Source of the DNA: Flavobacterium psychrotolerans | GTDB lineage: Bacteria > Bacteroidota > Bacteroidia > Flavobacteriales > Flavobacteriaceae | DNA length: 64,000 nt | Direction of reading: 5' to 3' | Assembly (NCBI RefSeq): GCF_003097635.1 | Contig: NZ_QCZI01000002.1 | Location: 1-64,000, forward strand | Shown here: positions 1-9,702 of the stretch, in pieces | Position numbering within the stretch: the first letter of the stretch is position 1 | Layout of the letters: each line of letters starts with the position of its first letter | Notes under the pieces: generated by a model | Databases searched by the model: none | What the model saw: the letters and a program-made list of their open reading frames with translations, nothing else | What the model was told of the DNA's origin: nothing | Program-made: the position numbers and the translations under genes

Positions 1-115
1 GCTCTAAAATGAGACTTAAAATACAGATTTACAATAATTTCAAAGAACTTTTTTTAATCTTTAGTGGACACTAGTGATTCCATCTATTAAAACACAATTA
101 ACTTAAAAAACGAAA

Positions 116-225
116 ATGAACAAGGAAAACGAGAATACGCCAAACAAGAAACCACTAGATAATTTTTAAGTAGTTTTAAAAATGGTTGGGCAATGTTTGG
201 CAACTTTAAAAAAGAAAAACCGTAA
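116..225 (+). pseudogene. Possible small protein gene broken by a -1 frameshift in a T run
   Basis: From the ATG at 116 a 17-codon frame (MNKENENTPNKKPLDNF) stops at 167-169. The next frame opens in the T run at 163-167 and reads protein-like residues ending GNFKKEKP with a stop at 223-225, directly in a terminator stem. One extra T would join both parts into about 36 residues. This could be a decayed gene, a sequencing error or chance; I do not recognise a family. Confidence 0.25.
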
Positions 226-256
226 TTACTTAATTAAAAGCGTATTACGGTTTTTT
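217..256 (+). terminator. Intrinsic terminator
   Basis: The arms AAACCGTAAT (217-226) and ATTACGGTTT (244-253) form a 10-bp stem that is followed by a T run. The hairpin closes whatever is transcribed from the left edge of the window. It may also shield the tRNA genes on the other strand. Confidence 0.75.
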
Positions 257-260
257 CTTG

Positions 261-346
261 TACTCAGAGCGGGACTTGAACCCGCACGAACATTGCTGTT
301 CACTGGATTTTAAGTCCAGCGTGTCTACCAATTTCACCATCCGAGC
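261..346 (-). tRNA. tRNA-Leu, anticodon UAA
   Basis: On the minus strand the sequence folds as a class II tRNA of about 86 nt. The anticodon stem CTGGA/TCCAG encloses the loop CTTAAAA, giving anticodon UAA. The T arm carries GTTCAAGTC, and the acceptor ends GCTCGGA and TCTGAGT pair with two G-U wobbles. The CCA end is not encoded. It lies 78 bases downstream of tRNA-Gly on the same strand and is probably cotranscribed with it. Confidence 0.93.
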
Positions 347-400
347 ATTTTGCTTTTTGGTTGTTATATCTAATTTTTAGAAAAAATTAATTAAATATAA

Positions 401-413
401 CACCATCCGAGCA
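401..413 (-). repeat. 13-bp duplicate of the tRNA-Leu 5' end
   Basis: CACCATCCGAGCA at 401-413 exactly repeats 335-347, which encodes the start of tRNA-Leu. The copy sits in the spacer between tRNA-Gly and tRNA-Leu. It may be the scar of a tRNA duplication, of recombination, or of slippage. Confidence 0.6.
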
Positions 414-424
414 GTATGGTTTTG

Positions 425-497
425 AGCGAAAAACGGGGCTCGAACCCGCGACCTCGACCTTGGCAAGGTCGCGCTCTACCAACTGAGCTATTTTCGC
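425..497 (-). tRNA. tRNA-Gly, anticodon GCC
   Basis: The minus strand gives a 73-nt cloverleaf beginning GCGAAAA, with a D arm AGCTCAGTTGGTAGAGC. The anticodon stem CGACC/GGTCG encloses TTGCCAA (anticodon GCC), and the T arm carries GGTTCGAGCCC. The acceptor stem closes with TTTTCGC and a T discriminator. CCA is not encoded. Confidence 0.95.
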
Positions 498-643
498 ATT
501 TCAATTTTGTAAAAAACGCAATACCTATTCTGATATAGCGAGGGCAAATTTAATACTTTTATTCAATTCTACAAGTGTTTTTTGTAAAAAAATAAGCGCC
601 TTTACTTAATGCTCTGATTGCCTATTCTTTACTATAAAATCAA

Positions 644-3250
644 TCACTTTTTGATCAACATTCTTTTAATTTCGTTCAGTTTCATCATGGCTTCAATTGG
701 AGTGAGTGTATTAATGTCCAGATTTAAAATCTCCTCTTTGATTTCTTCCAATAAAGGGTCGTCCAAATTAAAGAAACTCATTTGCATGTCCTCTTTATCC
801 GATTTTATTCCGTTCAACGCCTCGCTCGAATGGTCTTTCTCTAACTTTTTTAATAATTTTTGCGCTTTTAATATCACTGTTTGTGGCATTCCGGCCATTT
901 TAGCCACATGAATTCCAAAACTATGGGCACTACCTCCTTTTACTAATTTACGGATAAAAAGGACGGTGTCTTTCAGTTCTTTCACCGATACATTGTAATT
1001 CTGGATTCGTGGCAACAATTCGCTCATTTCGTTCAATTCATGATAATGCGTGGCAAACAACGTTTTAGGTTGTGACGGATGCTCGTGCAAATACTCCGCG
1101 ATCGCCCAAGCAATAGAAATTCCGTCATAGGTACTTGTTCCGCGACCAATCTCGTCCAACAAGACCAAACTTCTGTCAGAAATGTTGTTCAAAATTGAAG
1201 CCGTTTCATTCATCTCGACCATAAAAGTAGATTCTCCCATCGAAATATTGTCGCTTGCGCCAACTCTGGTAAAGATTTTATCGATGATTCCCATACGCAA
1301 ACTATCGGCAGGCACAAAACTTCCCATTTGAGCCAAAAGAACAATCAAAGCCGTCTGCCTCAAAATAGCCGATTTTCCAGACATATTGGGCCCCGTGATC
1401 ATGATAAGCTGTTGTGTTTCCCTATCCAAAAAAACATCATTAGCTATATAAGGCATCCCTACCGGCAATTGTTTTTCGATAACAGGATGGCGACCGTTTT
1501 TTATTTCCAGTTCAAAACTTTCATCCAATTCCGGGCAAACATATTTGTTCTCGATGGCCAGTTGTGTAAAGGAAGCCAAGCAATCCAGTTGGGCAATAAG
1601 ATTGGCATTCAACTGAACAGGCTTGATATAAGTGGCAATCCAACTCACCAATTGTTCAAAAAGCTGACTCTCTAATTGCTGGATTTTCTCCTCGGCACCC
1701 AGTATTTTAGTTTCGTATTCTTTAAGCTCTTCGGTAATATACCTTTCGGCATTAACAAGAGTTTGCTTTCGAATCCATTCTTGGGGAACTTTATCTTTAT
1801 GTAAATTTCTAACTTCAATATAATACCCAAAAACATTGTTAAATGAAATTTTCAACGAAGAAATCCCCGTAATTTGCGACTCTCTTTTTTCAATTCCTTC
1901 CAAATATTCTTTTCCAGAAGTAGAAATAGCACGCAAATCATCGAGTTCTGCATTAATTCCTTTGGCAATTGCATTCCCTTTGGCAATAGCAACCGGTGCT
2001 TCTTGATTTAAAGTTGTTTTTATTTTTTCCCGCAACAAATCGCAACTGTGTAAACTATCTCCAATTATCTTAACTGCTTCTTGTTTGCTTTGTAAAGCCA
2101 GTGTTTTTATTGGAATGATGGCATCAAGCGATTCCTTAAGATAAACCACTTCCCGCGGAGAAACTTTACCAGTGGCAATTTTAGAAATTAAACGTTCCAA
2201 ATCTGAAATTTGCTTAATTTGATTTTGGATGCTTTTCAGTACGGCTCCATTTTCCTTGAAATAAGAAACCACTTCATGTCGATTTCTAATTTTATGAATA
2301 TCCTTCAAAGGCAAAGCCATCCATCGTTTGAGCAAGCGTGAACCCATTGGCGAAAGCGTCCGGTCAATCACATCCAGCAAAGTAACCGCATTTGGATTAT
2401 AGCTATGATACAATTCCAGATTGCGAATCGTAAATCGATCCATCCAAACATAAGCGTCTTCGGCAATACGTTGGATGGAAGTGATGTGCTGTCTTTTATT
2501 ATGCTGTGTTTCAGATAAATAATATAGAATGGCTCCCGAAGCAATAATACCTTCAGAAAGTTCTTCAATTCCAAAACCCTTTAGAGAATTGGTCTGAAAA
2601 TGATTCATTAAGGTTTCTAGGGCATAATCTTCCTTAAAAACCCAATCTTCGAGATAAAAATTATGAAAATCCTCTCCAAAAGCAGCCTTAAAATCGCCTT
2701 TGTTTTGTTTTGGAATTAAAACTTCGCTTGGGCTGAAATTTTGCAAAAGTTTGTCAATATATTCCTCATTACCTTGTGCAGTAAGAAATTCACCCGTTGA
2801 AACATCCAGAAACGAAATCCCAATGATTTTTTTTCCAAAATAAATGGAAGCCAGAAAATTGTTGGATTTGGATTGTAAAACCTCATCATTCATGGAAACT
2901 CCTGGAGTAACAAGTTCTGTAACACCGCGTTTCACAATGGTTTTAGTCATTTTCGGATCTTCCAGTTGATCACATATTGCCACTCGAAGACCCGCTTTCA
3001 CTAATTTAGGCAAATAGGTATTCAAAGAATGGTGTGGAAAACCCGCTAATGCCGTTTCTGTTTCCGATCCCGCACCACGTTTTGTAAGAACAATTCCTAA
3101 TATTTTAGAGGCACGAATGGCGTCTTCTCCGAAGGTTTCATAGAAATCACCCACTCTAAATAACAAACAAGCATCAGGATATTTCCTTTTAATTTCATTA
3201 TACTGTTTCATTAATGGAGTTTCCCTAACTTCTTTTTCTTTGGCTGCCAA
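644..3250 (-). CDS. mutS: DNA mismatch repair protein MutS
   Basis: MutS recognises mismatches and small loops and, with MutL, starts strand repair in the cytoplasm. The 868 residues are full family length. The N-terminal mismatch-binding domain shows the F-x-E wedge (Phe36-Tyr-Glu38 in GDFYETF). The clamp and lever domains follow, then the ATPase with Walker A GPNMSGKS near residue 620, the downstream Walker [16 protein letters not shown], and FATHYHEL. The ATG at 3250 gives the standard MutS start. It is a single-gene unit, divergent from the DUF1573 gene, with the two tRNA genes downstream on the same strand. Confidence 0.97.
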   Translation of the reverse strand: MAAKEKEVRETPLMKQYNEIKRKYPDACLLFRVGDFYETFGEDAIRASKILGIVLTKRGAGSETETALAGFPHHSLNTYLPKLVKAGLRVAICDQLEDPKMTKTIVKRGVTELVTPGVSMNDEVLQSKSNNFLASIYFGKKIIGISFLDVSTGEFLTAQGNEEYIDKLLQNFSPSEVLIPKQNKGDFKAAFGEDFHNFYLEDWVFKEDYALETLMNHFQTNSLKGFGIEELSEGIIASGAILYYLSETQHNKRQHITSIQRIAEDAYVWMDRFTIRNLELYHSYNPNAVTLLDVIDRTLSPMGSRLLKRWMALPLKDIHKIRNRHEVVSYFKENGAVLKSIQNQIKQISDLERLISKIATGKVSPREVVYLKESLDAIIPIKTLALQSKQEAVKIIGDSLHSCDLLREKIKTTLNQEAPVAIAKGNAIAKGINAELDDLRAISTSGKEYLEGIEKRESQITGISSLKISFNNVFGYYIEVRNLHKDKVPQEWIRKQTLVNAERYITEELKEYETKILGAEEKIQQLESQLFEQLVSWIATYIKPVQLNANLIAQLDCLASFTQLAIENKYVCPELDESFELEIKNGRHPVIEKQLPVGMPYIANDVFLDRETQQLIMITGPNMSGKSAILRQTALIVLLAQMGSFVPADSLRMGIIDKIFTRVGASDNISMGESTFMVEMNETASILNNISDRSLVLLDEIGRGTSTYDGISIAWAIAEYLHEHPSQPKTLFATHYHELNEMSELLPRIQNYNVSVKELKDTVLFIRKLVKGGSAHSFGIHVAKMAGMPQTVILKAQKLLKKLEKDHSSEALNGIKSDKEDMQMSFFNLDDPLLEEIKEEILNLDINTLTPIEAMMKLNEIKRMLIKK

Positions 3251-3357
3251 GATTTGCTGATTTAAATTGTGGTAAAAAATACTTCAGCGAATTTAAAAAT
3301 TTAAAAGGAATAAATCTTGTTACAGAAAACTTTTTAACTTTTAAGAAAAATTTATAA

Positions 3358-3385
3358 TTTGATTTGAAAATTTTGTATAGATTTG
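3358..3385 (+). promoter_or_regulatory. Bacteroidetes-type promoter for the DUF1573 gene
   Basis: A perfect -7 box TAGATTTG (3378-3385) lies 25 bases before the ATG at 3410. TTTG at 3358-3361 could serve as the -33 element, though its 16-base spacing is one or two short of the usual range. The -7 box overlaps the upstream TTG at 3383, which argues against that codon as a start. Confidence 0.5.
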
Positions 3386-3409
3386 TCCTTCAATTTAAAA
3401 AGAATACCG

Positions 3410-3919
3410 ATGAAAAAATTATTTTTGTTAGCAATGTTAACGGTTTTAGGAGCTACGACTTCTTATGCCCAACAAACAAAAAAAGCTAAAAAAGCTAAAA
3501 CAACCAAAATAGCAACTGCTGAAGTAACAAAAGGAACTGACGCAAAATCTATTGCCCCTAAAGTAGAAGGTGCTGGAATGGTTTTTGACACAGAAACCAT
3601 CGACTACGGAACAATTGCACATAATGCAGAGCCAAATCGCGAATTTGTTTTCACAAACAATGGTACAAAACCATTAATTATTACAAATACGCAAGGATCT
3701 TGTGGTTGTACCGTTCCAACTACACCAAAAGAGCCAATTGCTCCAGGAGCAAAAGGTAAAATTGGAGTTCGTTATGCAACAGATAGAGTTGGTGCTTTTA
3801 CTAAAACAGTAACAGTTACATCAAACGCTGATGGACAACCAACAAAAGTTCTTACTATAAAAGGAACCGTTTTGGCAGATCCAACACCAGCTGCACCAGC
3901 TTCAACAACAAAAAGCTAA
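3410..3919 (+). CDS. DUF1573 secreted protein
   Basis: This 169-residue exported protein begins with a clear signal peptide (MKKLFLLAMLTVLGATTSYA, cleavage before QQTK). A Lys/Thr-rich linker follows, then one DUF1573 immunoglobulin-like domain at roughly residues 55-155. The domain shows the typical core: a DYGTI turn, FTNNGTKPL, SCGCTVP and PIAPGAKG. The ATG at 3410 is preferred over an in-frame TTG at 3383, because it gives a normal signal peptide and sits below the promoter box. The Cys pair in SCGC is a family hallmark. The function of DUF1573 proteins is unknown; an envelope or periplasmic role is inferred from the signal peptide. Confidence 0.88.
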   Translation: MKKLFLLAMLTVLGATTSYAQQTKKAKKAKTTKIATAEVTKGTDAKSIAPKVEGAGMVFDTETIDYGTIAHNAEPNREFVFTNNGTKPLIITNTQGSCGCTVPTTPKEPIAPGAKGKIGVRYATDRVGAFTKTVTVTSNADGQPTKVLTIKGTVLADPTPAAPASTTKS

Positions 3920-3943
3920 GTTTCTATTATTAGAACACCTGTA

Positions 3944-3974
3944 AAGGCTTCCTAAATTTAGGAAGCCTTTTTTA
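3944..3974 (+). terminator. Intrinsic terminator
   Basis: The arms AAGGCTTCCTAAA and TTTAGGAAGCCTT form a perfect 13-bp stem with no unpaired loop beyond the turn, followed by T6. It lies 25 bases after the DUF1573 stop codon. Confidence 0.9.
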
Positions 3975-3993
3975 TAAAATAGTACCAAATACC

Positions 3994-4545
3994 ATGCGAA
4001 AGCTCGAAAATAGTGAATTGAACAGGAAATCTATTGAAGATTTCAAGGTTGCTAATAAAACACCAATCATAATTGTATTAGACGACATCAGAAGTTTAAA
4101 TAACATTGGATCCGTCTTTAGAACGGCCGATGCTTTCTTGATTGAAAAAATATATTTATGTGGCATAACTGCAACTCCACCAAACAAGGAAATTCACAAA
4201 ACGGCCTTGGGTGCAACAGAAACAGTCAATTGGGAATACCAAACCGATGTTTTAGCTGTTATTAAAAACCTAAAGAAAGACAACGTGACGGTTTTAGCCG
4301 TAGAACAAGTAGAAAGCGCCATTTTTCTGGATCAATTTGAAACGAATAAAACAAAAAAATATGCTTTAGTTTTCGGAAACGAAGTATTTGGCGTCGCTCA
4401 AAAAGCGATAGAAATATGTGATGGTTGCATTGAAATTCCGCAATTGGGCACCAAACATTCGTTGAACATTTCTGTTAGTGCAGGGATTGTGGTTTGGGAT
4501 TTATTTCAAAAACTAAACCGTTCAAACGAAATATTTGTTGTTTGA
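3994..4545 (+). CDS. SpoU/TrmH-family RNA 2'-O-methyltransferase
   Basis: The 183-residue protein is a compact SPOUT methyltransferase that uses S-adenosylmethionine to methylate a ribose 2'-OH in tRNA or rRNA. The three family motifs are present: NIGSVFRTADAF (motif 1, about residues 37-48), FGNEVFGV (motif 2, near 128) and IPQLGTKHSLNISVSAGI (motif 3, near 148), which forms the trefoil-knot cofactor site. There is no N-terminal RNA-binding extension, so it resembles minimal TrmH/TrmL-type enzymes. Its exact target base cannot be told from sequence. It follows a strong terminator and has 21 bases to the next gene. Confidence 0.9.
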   Translation: MRKLENSELNRKSIEDFKVANKTPIIIVLDDIRSLNNIGSVFRTADAFLIEKIYLCGITATPPNKEIHKTALGATETVNWEYQTDVLAVIKNLKKDNVTVLAVEQVESAIFLDQFETNKTKKYALVFGNEVFGVAQKAIEICDGCIEIPQLGTKHSLNISVSAGIVVWDLFQKLNRSNEIFVV

Positions 4546-4566
4546 TATTGTCAATATTTACAAAGC

Positions 4567-6636
4567 ATGGAAAAATCTACCGTATTTAAAACAATTTTGA
4601 TTCTGTTGCTTTTCTTAACAAAAATGACTCATGCAAATACAGCACCCATAATTACAGCTACCGGCAATCAAATCTATTGCCCACAATCTCACATGAAAAT
4701 CGTGACCGGCGTTACAATAATTGATCCAGATGACACTACCACTGATGCTATTTATATTCAGATTTCTTCAGGCTACATAAATGGACAAGATCAATTAACC
4801 CTTATTGGTTCACATCCAACAATTATTACCAGTTGGGACATTACCTCCGCAAAATTAAAACTTTATAGTTCAACCGGTTCACAAATCCCGTATATCGATT
4901 TTATTGCTGCTATAAAAGATGTTGAATTTCATAATTCAGCCGTATCCCCCACATCCGGAAACAGGGATTTTTCCATAAGTATAGGACAAGCCAATTATCT
5001 CCCTTCGACAGAACATTACTACCAATTCATACCGAGTCTTGGCATCACTTGGACTGATGCTAAAACAGCGGCAGAAAACAGTACCTATTATGAATTTCAA
5101 GGTTATTTAGCCACCATAACTAATTTAGACGAAGCTTCATTTGTAGGCAAACAAGCTTCGGGAACTGGCTGGATTGGGGGTACTGATGAAGAAACAGAAG
5201 GGGTTTGGAAATGGGCTACTGGTCCAGAAAGCGGAACTGTTTTTTGGAATGGGGCAGTCAATGGCAGCACTCCAAATTTTGCTTTTTGGAATATCCAAGA
5301 ACCTAACAATCTGGGTGATGAAAATTACGCACATGTCACATCACCCGGAGTAGGTGTTTTAGGCTCATGGAACGACCTTTCAAATGCTGGCGGCGCAAGC
5401 GGTGATTACCAACCCAAAGGATATATTGTAGAGTATGGAGGAATGCCAGATGACCCAGTTCTTCAAATCTCAGCCAGCACATCAATCACCATTTCCAGCA
5501 TTTCAGCCTCAGTAGGTGAATTACAATGTAGCCAAAAAACGCTAACAATATCAATTGACTTTCCCGATGCCACATTAAATTGGTTTACCGTTCCAACCGG
5601 AGGTTCTCCAATTGCCACAACTAATACTTTTACAACTCCTATCCTAACCCAAAACACCACTTTTTATTATGATTATGGATGTCCAGTAAGAAAATTATTT
5701 GTAGTGGAAGTAATCCCCTTACCAAACATCAATTCGACCAATAACCCCATATCCATTTGTGGCAACAACGACGTAGCGCTTGAGGCAATTTCTAGTGCCG
5801 GAAATGTAAATTGGTATACGAGTTTGACCAGTACAAACATTGAAGCAACAGGAACAAATCTAATAATCCAAAATATTACAAAAAGCATCACCTATTATGC
5901 CGAAGCTGTAGACAGAGGCTGTAGTAATAACATCCGAATTCCCGTAAATGTAACTCTTTACGCACTTCCGGATATTTCAGATGAAGAGCTAACAATTTGT
6001 GAAGGGGAATCTGTATCCTTAAATGCAGGTATTGAACATATGAAATACCTTTGGTCTACTGGCGAAATAACTCAAACGATACTCACAAATGAGTTAAACG
6101 ATTACTCCGTTACCGTTACCTCTCCTGCTCCGGAAAACTGCTCCAAAACAAAAACCTTTACCATTATTAAAAATACAAAACCTTCAATAATGGAAGTTCT
6201 GGTAAATGAATCTAATGTTACTATTTTAGCAAATGGAATCGGTAATTTCGAATATTCAATTAACGGTATTAACTATCAAGATTCAACTACTTTCAACATC
6301 GAAACAGCCGGACTTTATACTGCTCATGTAAGAGAAAAAAACAACTGTGGTGGGGACACCAAAAAATTTGTTGTGATTTTCATGCCTCCTTTTTTCACCC
6401 CAAACAATGATGGATTTAATGATTTTTGGAATGGAAAAGGAATGGAAAATTTCAAAACTGCGGAAATAAAAATTTTCGACCGGTATGGAAAATTTATTAT
6501 TCAATTAAATGCTTCAAATCGGTATTGGAATGGCACCTTAAACGAAAAACCATTACCTGCCGACGATTATTGGTATGTTGCAAGAATAGACGATTCGATT
6601 CCCGAAAAACGAGGGCATTTTTCCTTAAAAAGATAA
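4567..6636 (+). CDS. Secreted C-type-lectin-domain protein with T9SS type B sorting signal
   Basis: This 689-residue extracellular protein starts with a signal peptide (MEKSTVFKTILILLLFLTKMTHA). Residues 25-150 resemble a cadherin-like or repeat-type beta domain. A C-type lectin-like domain covers about 150-295, with YLATITNLDEASF, WIGGTDEETEGVWKW and NEPN-like EPNN. Ig-like segments rich in Cys and Thr follow to about 600. The last 85 residues are a type B gliding/T9SS C-terminal domain (FFTPNNDGFNDFWN, IKIFDRYGK, WNG, LPADDYWYV). The architecture fits a cell-surface or released adhesin exported through SprA-type type IX secretion. Its ligand is unknown. Confidence 0.85.
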   Translation: MEKSTVFKTILILLLFLTKMTHANTAPIITATGNQIYCPQSHMKIVTGVTIIDPDDTTTDAIYIQISSGYINGQDQLTLIGSHPTIITSWDITSAKLKLYSSTGSQIPYIDFIAAIKDVEFHNSAVSPTSGNRDFSISIGQANYLPSTEHYYQFIPSLGITWTDAKTAAENSTYYEFQGYLATITNLDEASFVGKQASGTGWIGGTDEETEGVWKWATGPESGTVFWNGAVNGSTPNFAFWNIQEPNNLGDENYAHVTSPGVGVLGSWNDLSNAGGASGDYQPKGYIVEYGGMPDDPVLQISASTSITISSISASVGELQCSQKTLTISIDFPDATLNWFTVPTGGSPIATTNTFTTPILTQNTTFYYDYGCPVRKLFVVEVIPLPNINSTNNPISICGNNDVALEAISSAGNVNWYTSLTSTNIEATGTNLIIQNITKSITYYAEAVDRGCSNNIRIPVNVTLYALPDISDEELTICEGESVSLNAGIEHMKYLWSTGEITQTILTNELNDYSVTVTSPAPENCSKTKTFTIIKNTKPSIMEVLVNESNVTILANGIGNFEYSINGINYQDSTTFNIETAGLYTAHVREKNNCGGDTKKFVVIFMPPFFTPNNDGFNDFWNGKGMENFKTAEIKIFDRYGKFIIQLNASNRYWNGTLNEKPLPADDYWYVARIDDSIPEKRGHFSLKR

Positions 6637-6641
6637 ACCAA

Positions 6642-7775
6642 TCAATTTAGTTTTTTTCTAATTTCTTCAAGTATAAAAGCATAATCCTCTTGATTTTTAA
6701 CGAAGTCCCTATTTGATACATCTATGATTAATATATTCAAATCATTCTGGGATTTGATGTAATCTAAATAACCCCTATTAATTTTCTCCAAATATTCCGC
6801 AGGAATTTCCTGTTCGTAGCTTCTGCCTCTTTGTTTGATGTTTTCCAACAATCGATCCGTATTTTGATACAAATAGATATACAAATCTGGCTTTGGCATT
6901 TCCTTGTAGATAATCTCAAAAAGCTTTCTGTACAAACGATATTCGTCTTCTGAAAGCGTCACTTTCGCAAAAATCAACGATTTAAAAATATGGTAATCCG
7001 CTAAGATAAAATCTTTAAACAAGTCAAACTGGGCCAAATCATCGGATATTTGTTGGAATCGATCTGCCAAAAAAGACATTTCCAATGAAAAAGCATATCG
7101 ATTGGGGTCTTCATAAAATTTTGGCAAAAAAGGATTGTCTGCAAAACGTTCCAAAACCGTTTTAGCATTAAAATCCTCAGCAATTTTACCCACTAAGGTA
7201 GTTTTCCCGGCACCAATATTTCCTTCAATAGCGATATAATTGAATTTTTGCAAAGGAATTTTTTGCAAGGGAAATCCCAAACTCTGAATTACTTTACAAT
7301 TGCTTTTGTCCCGTGAAGCTTTCAGTAATTCAGGTAAATATTTTTTAAAAATGGGATGTCTCCAATCTAAATTCAAATCCCTCATGGGCAACAAAACAAA
7401 CAGGCGTTCCTGCATTAAAGGATGGGGCACTTGGAGATTTTCAGTCTCAATTACCTCCTCATTAAAAGCAATCAAATCAATATCTATTGTTCTTGGTTGA
7501 TAACCCTCGTTTTTGGAACGGATTCTGCCCAATTTCTTTTCTAAATCTAAAATTTTAGCTAAAATTTCTTGTGCAGAAAGTGACGTGTTCATTACCAAAG
7601 CACAATTGTAGAACGGTTCGCTTTCAAAACCCCAAGCGGGAGTTTCATAAAGCCTAGAAACTTTTACCACAGTACCCACTTCATTATGAATGGATTCGAC
7701 AGCAGATTGGATATTTTCCAATCGATTCCCCTGATTACTTCCTAAAGCTAAAATGACTTGATTTTGATTGTCCAT
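6642..7775 (-). CDS. folK: Fused HPPK (FolK) and deoxynucleoside kinase
   Basis: This is a two-domain cytoplasmic enzyme of 377 residues. Residues 1-160 are 6-hydroxymethyl-7,8-dihydropterin pyrophosphokinase, the folate-pathway step that transfers pyrophosphate from ATP: ALGSNQGNR, ETPAWGF, RTIDIDLIAF and HPLMQER. Residues 178-377 form a deoxynucleoside kinase with P-loop GNIGAGKT (185-192), an FLADRFQQ segment and a lid-type RGRSYEQEI. The ATG at 7775 is chosen over a GTG three codons upstream. Joining folate synthesis to nucleotide salvage in one polypeptide is seen in Bacteroidetes. The gene converges with the lectin-domain gene, with only 5 bases between the stops. Confidence 0.9.
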   Translation of the reverse strand: MDNQNQVILALGSNQGNRLENIQSAVESIHNEVGTVVKVSRLYETPAWGFESEPFYNCALVMNTSLSAQEILAKILDLEKKLGRIRSKNEGYQPRTIDIDLIAFNEEVIETENLQVPHPLMQERLFVLLPMRDLNLDWRHPIFKKYLPELLKASRDKSNCKVIQSLGFPLQKIPLQKFNYIAIEGNIGAGKTTLVGKIAEDFNAKTVLERFADNPFLPKFYEDPNRYAFSLEMSFLADRFQQISDDLAQFDLFKDFILADYHIFKSLIFAKVTLSEDEYRLYRKLFEIIYKEMPKPDLYIYLYQNTDRLLENIKQRGRSYEQEIPAEYLEKINRGYLDYIKSQNDLNILIIDVSNRDFVKNQEDYAFILEEIRKKLN

Positions 7776-7813
7776 ATTAAGCACAAATTAACTAAAAGAA
7801 TTTCAGAATAAAG

Positions 7814-7821
7814 TATATTTG
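7814..7821 (+). promoter_or_regulatory. -7 box for sppA
   Basis: TATATTTG is an exact TAnnTTTG box 64 bases before the sppA ATG. I see no TTG at the expected -33 distance, so the call rests on the -7 box and its position between divergent genes. Confidence 0.4.
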
Positions 7822-7885
7822 CAGGCAGTGTTAATAAATTTATTTCGCACTGAATTTGAACCTTATTTAGAAAAACAATATTTAT

Positions 7886-9649
7886 ATGAAATTTTTAGGA
7901 AACGTATTGTCAACTGTCGTGGGATTGTTCCTGTTTTTTATGGTTCTATTCTTTGGGGTAATCTTTGTTGCAGCCATTTTTGGAGGAAGTTCTGAAACAA
8001 AGGAAGTAAAGAACAATTCCGTAATAGAACTCGATTTATCGAAGGTAAAAACAGATTATGCCGGAAAATTCCACTTTGAGGATTTTGATTATTTCGAAAT
8101 CAGCCATGATGGACTATCCGATGTAATTAATGCCATTGATGCGGCAAAAACGGATGACAACATTAAGGGAATTTCTATATTGAATGACAATGCCTCCTTA
8201 GGCATGGCACAAATCAAAGCCGTACGAAAAGCGTTAGATGATTTTAAAAAATCAGGAAAATTTGTAATGGCCTATGCTAACACGTACACGCAAAAAGAGT
8301 ATTATTTGAACTCCGTAGCCAATACTATTTATTTGAATCCCATTGGAGATATGGAATTTAAGGGATTGTCTTCAGAAATCCTGTTCTTCAAGGATTTTCA
8401 GGATAAATATGGCATAAAAATGGAAGTCATCCGCCATGGGAAATATAAAAGTGCCGTAGAGCCTTTCCTTGAAAATAAAATGAGCGATGCAAACAGAGAA
8501 CAAATTTCATCGCTGCTGAATTCACTCTGGAAGTCAACATTAACAGATATTTCTAAAAGTAGATCGATTCCAACAGCAAAATTAAATGACATCGCAAACG
8601 GACTTTTAGCCAGAACCCCCGAAATGGCAAAAGCGGCAAGATTAATAGACAAAGTAGCCTACGAAGACGTCTATCATGATGACATCCGAAAAGCATTAAA
8701 AGTAGACATGGACAAAGATTACAATACCATTTCTATTTTAGAATACGCAAATAATGTGGCCACAACCTCTAAAAGTTATTCGACCAAAGATAAAATTGCC
8801 ATTATTTATGCTCAAGGCGAAATAGGCAGTGGCGAAGGCGACGTCAACGAAGTGGGTGAAGGATCTATGAGACGCGCCTTACAAGAAGCACGAAAAGAAG
8901 AAAACATAAAGGCAATTGTGTTGCGAATCGATTCTCCTGGCGGGAATGCCTTGACTTCCGATTTGATTTGGAGGGAAATAGAGTTAACCAAAAAAGTGAA
9001 ACCTATCATCGTGTCTATGGGAAATCTGGCGGCTTCTGGTGGCTATTATATTGCTTGTAACGCAAACAAAATTTTTGCAGAAGAAAACACGATTACCGGT
9101 TCAATTGGTGTTTTTGGACTTTTACCAAATTTCACACAATTGACTTCTAAAGTTGGCATAAACTCAGAACAAGTAAGCACCAATGACAATGCTGCCGACT
9201 ATAGTGTTTTTAAACCGCTAGACGAAAAATACCGAGCTTTTACGCAAGAAGGTGTGGAAAGAATATACAACACCTTTGTTAAACACGTGGCTGAAGGCCG
9301 AAAAATGACCTTTTCTCAAGTAGATAACATTGCTCAAGGCCGTGTTTGGTCTGGTTCGGATGCGTTAAAAATAGGCTTGGTGGACAAAATTGGAGGTCTG
9401 GACGATGCCCTAAAATATGCTGCCGATTTGGTAAAAATCAAAAATTACAAAACACAAAACTTTCCTGAATACAATAAAAACTTTGAAGACTTGCTAGGTA
9501 AACTTGGTATTCCCTTCATGAAAACCAAAGAAAATTTCATCAAAGAAGAAGTAGGAGAAGAAAATTATCGAGTGATTGAGCAAATCAGAAAAGCACAAGC
9601 CAAAAAAGGCGTTCAGGCCGCAATGCCTTTTCAAATACACATTCAATAA
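7886..9649 (+). CDS. sppA: Signal peptide peptidase SppA, long form
   Basis: SppA is a membrane-bound serine protease that digests cleaved signal peptides. At 587 residues it is the long, tandem-domain form. Residues 5-32 are a membrane anchor. The N-terminal domain supplies the general base lysine in GKYKSAVEPF (Lys188). The C-terminal domain carries the nucleophile in NLAASGGYYIA (Ser384), followed by ITGSIGVFG. This matches the E. coli split Ser-Lys dyad. The ATG at 7886 gives a short N-terminal cytoplasmic tail. A terminator follows about 20 bases after the stop, so it is probably monocistronic. Confidence 0.95.
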   Translation: MKFLGNVLSTVVGLFLFFMVLFFGVIFVAAIFGGSSETKEVKNNSVIELDLSKVKTDYAGKFHFEDFDYFEISHDGLSDVINAIDAAKTDDNIKGISILNDNASLGMAQIKAVRKALDDFKKSGKFVMAYANTYTQKEYYLNSVANTIYLNPIGDMEFKGLSSEILFFKDFQDKYGIKMEVIRHGKYKSAVEPFLENKMSDANREQISSLLNSLWKSTLTDISKSRSIPTAKLNDIANGLLARTPEMAKAARLIDKVAYEDVYHDDIRKALKVDMDKDYNTISILEYANNVATTSKSYSTKDKIAIIYAQGEIGSGEGDVNEVGEGSMRRALQEARKEENIKAIVLRIDSPGGNALTSDLIWREIELTKKVKPIIVSMGNLAASGGYYIACNANKIFAEENTITGSIGVFGLLPNFTQLTSKVGINSEQVSTNDNAADYSVFKPLDEKYRAFTQEGVERIYNTFVKHVAEGRKMTFSQVDNIAQGRVWSGSDALKIGLVDKIGGLDDALKYAADLVKIKNYKTQNFPEYNKNFEDLLGKLGIPFMKTKENFIKEEVGEENYRVIEQIRKAQAKKGVQAAMPFQIHIQ

Positions 9650-9668
9650 TTTATTTTATAAAATTTAC

Positions 9669-9702
9669 AATCCGTTTGAGCAACCTCGAACGGATTTTTT
9701 TA
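9669..9702 (+). terminator. Intrinsic terminator after sppA
   Basis: AATCCGTT (9669-9676) pairs with AACGGATT (9689-9696), followed by a run of seven Ts. Confidence 0.85.

Noticed and set aside
1..260. tmRNA or other structured RNA upstream of the tRNA genes
   Set aside because: No tRNA-like ends or tag sequence were found; only the terminator hairpin is clear.
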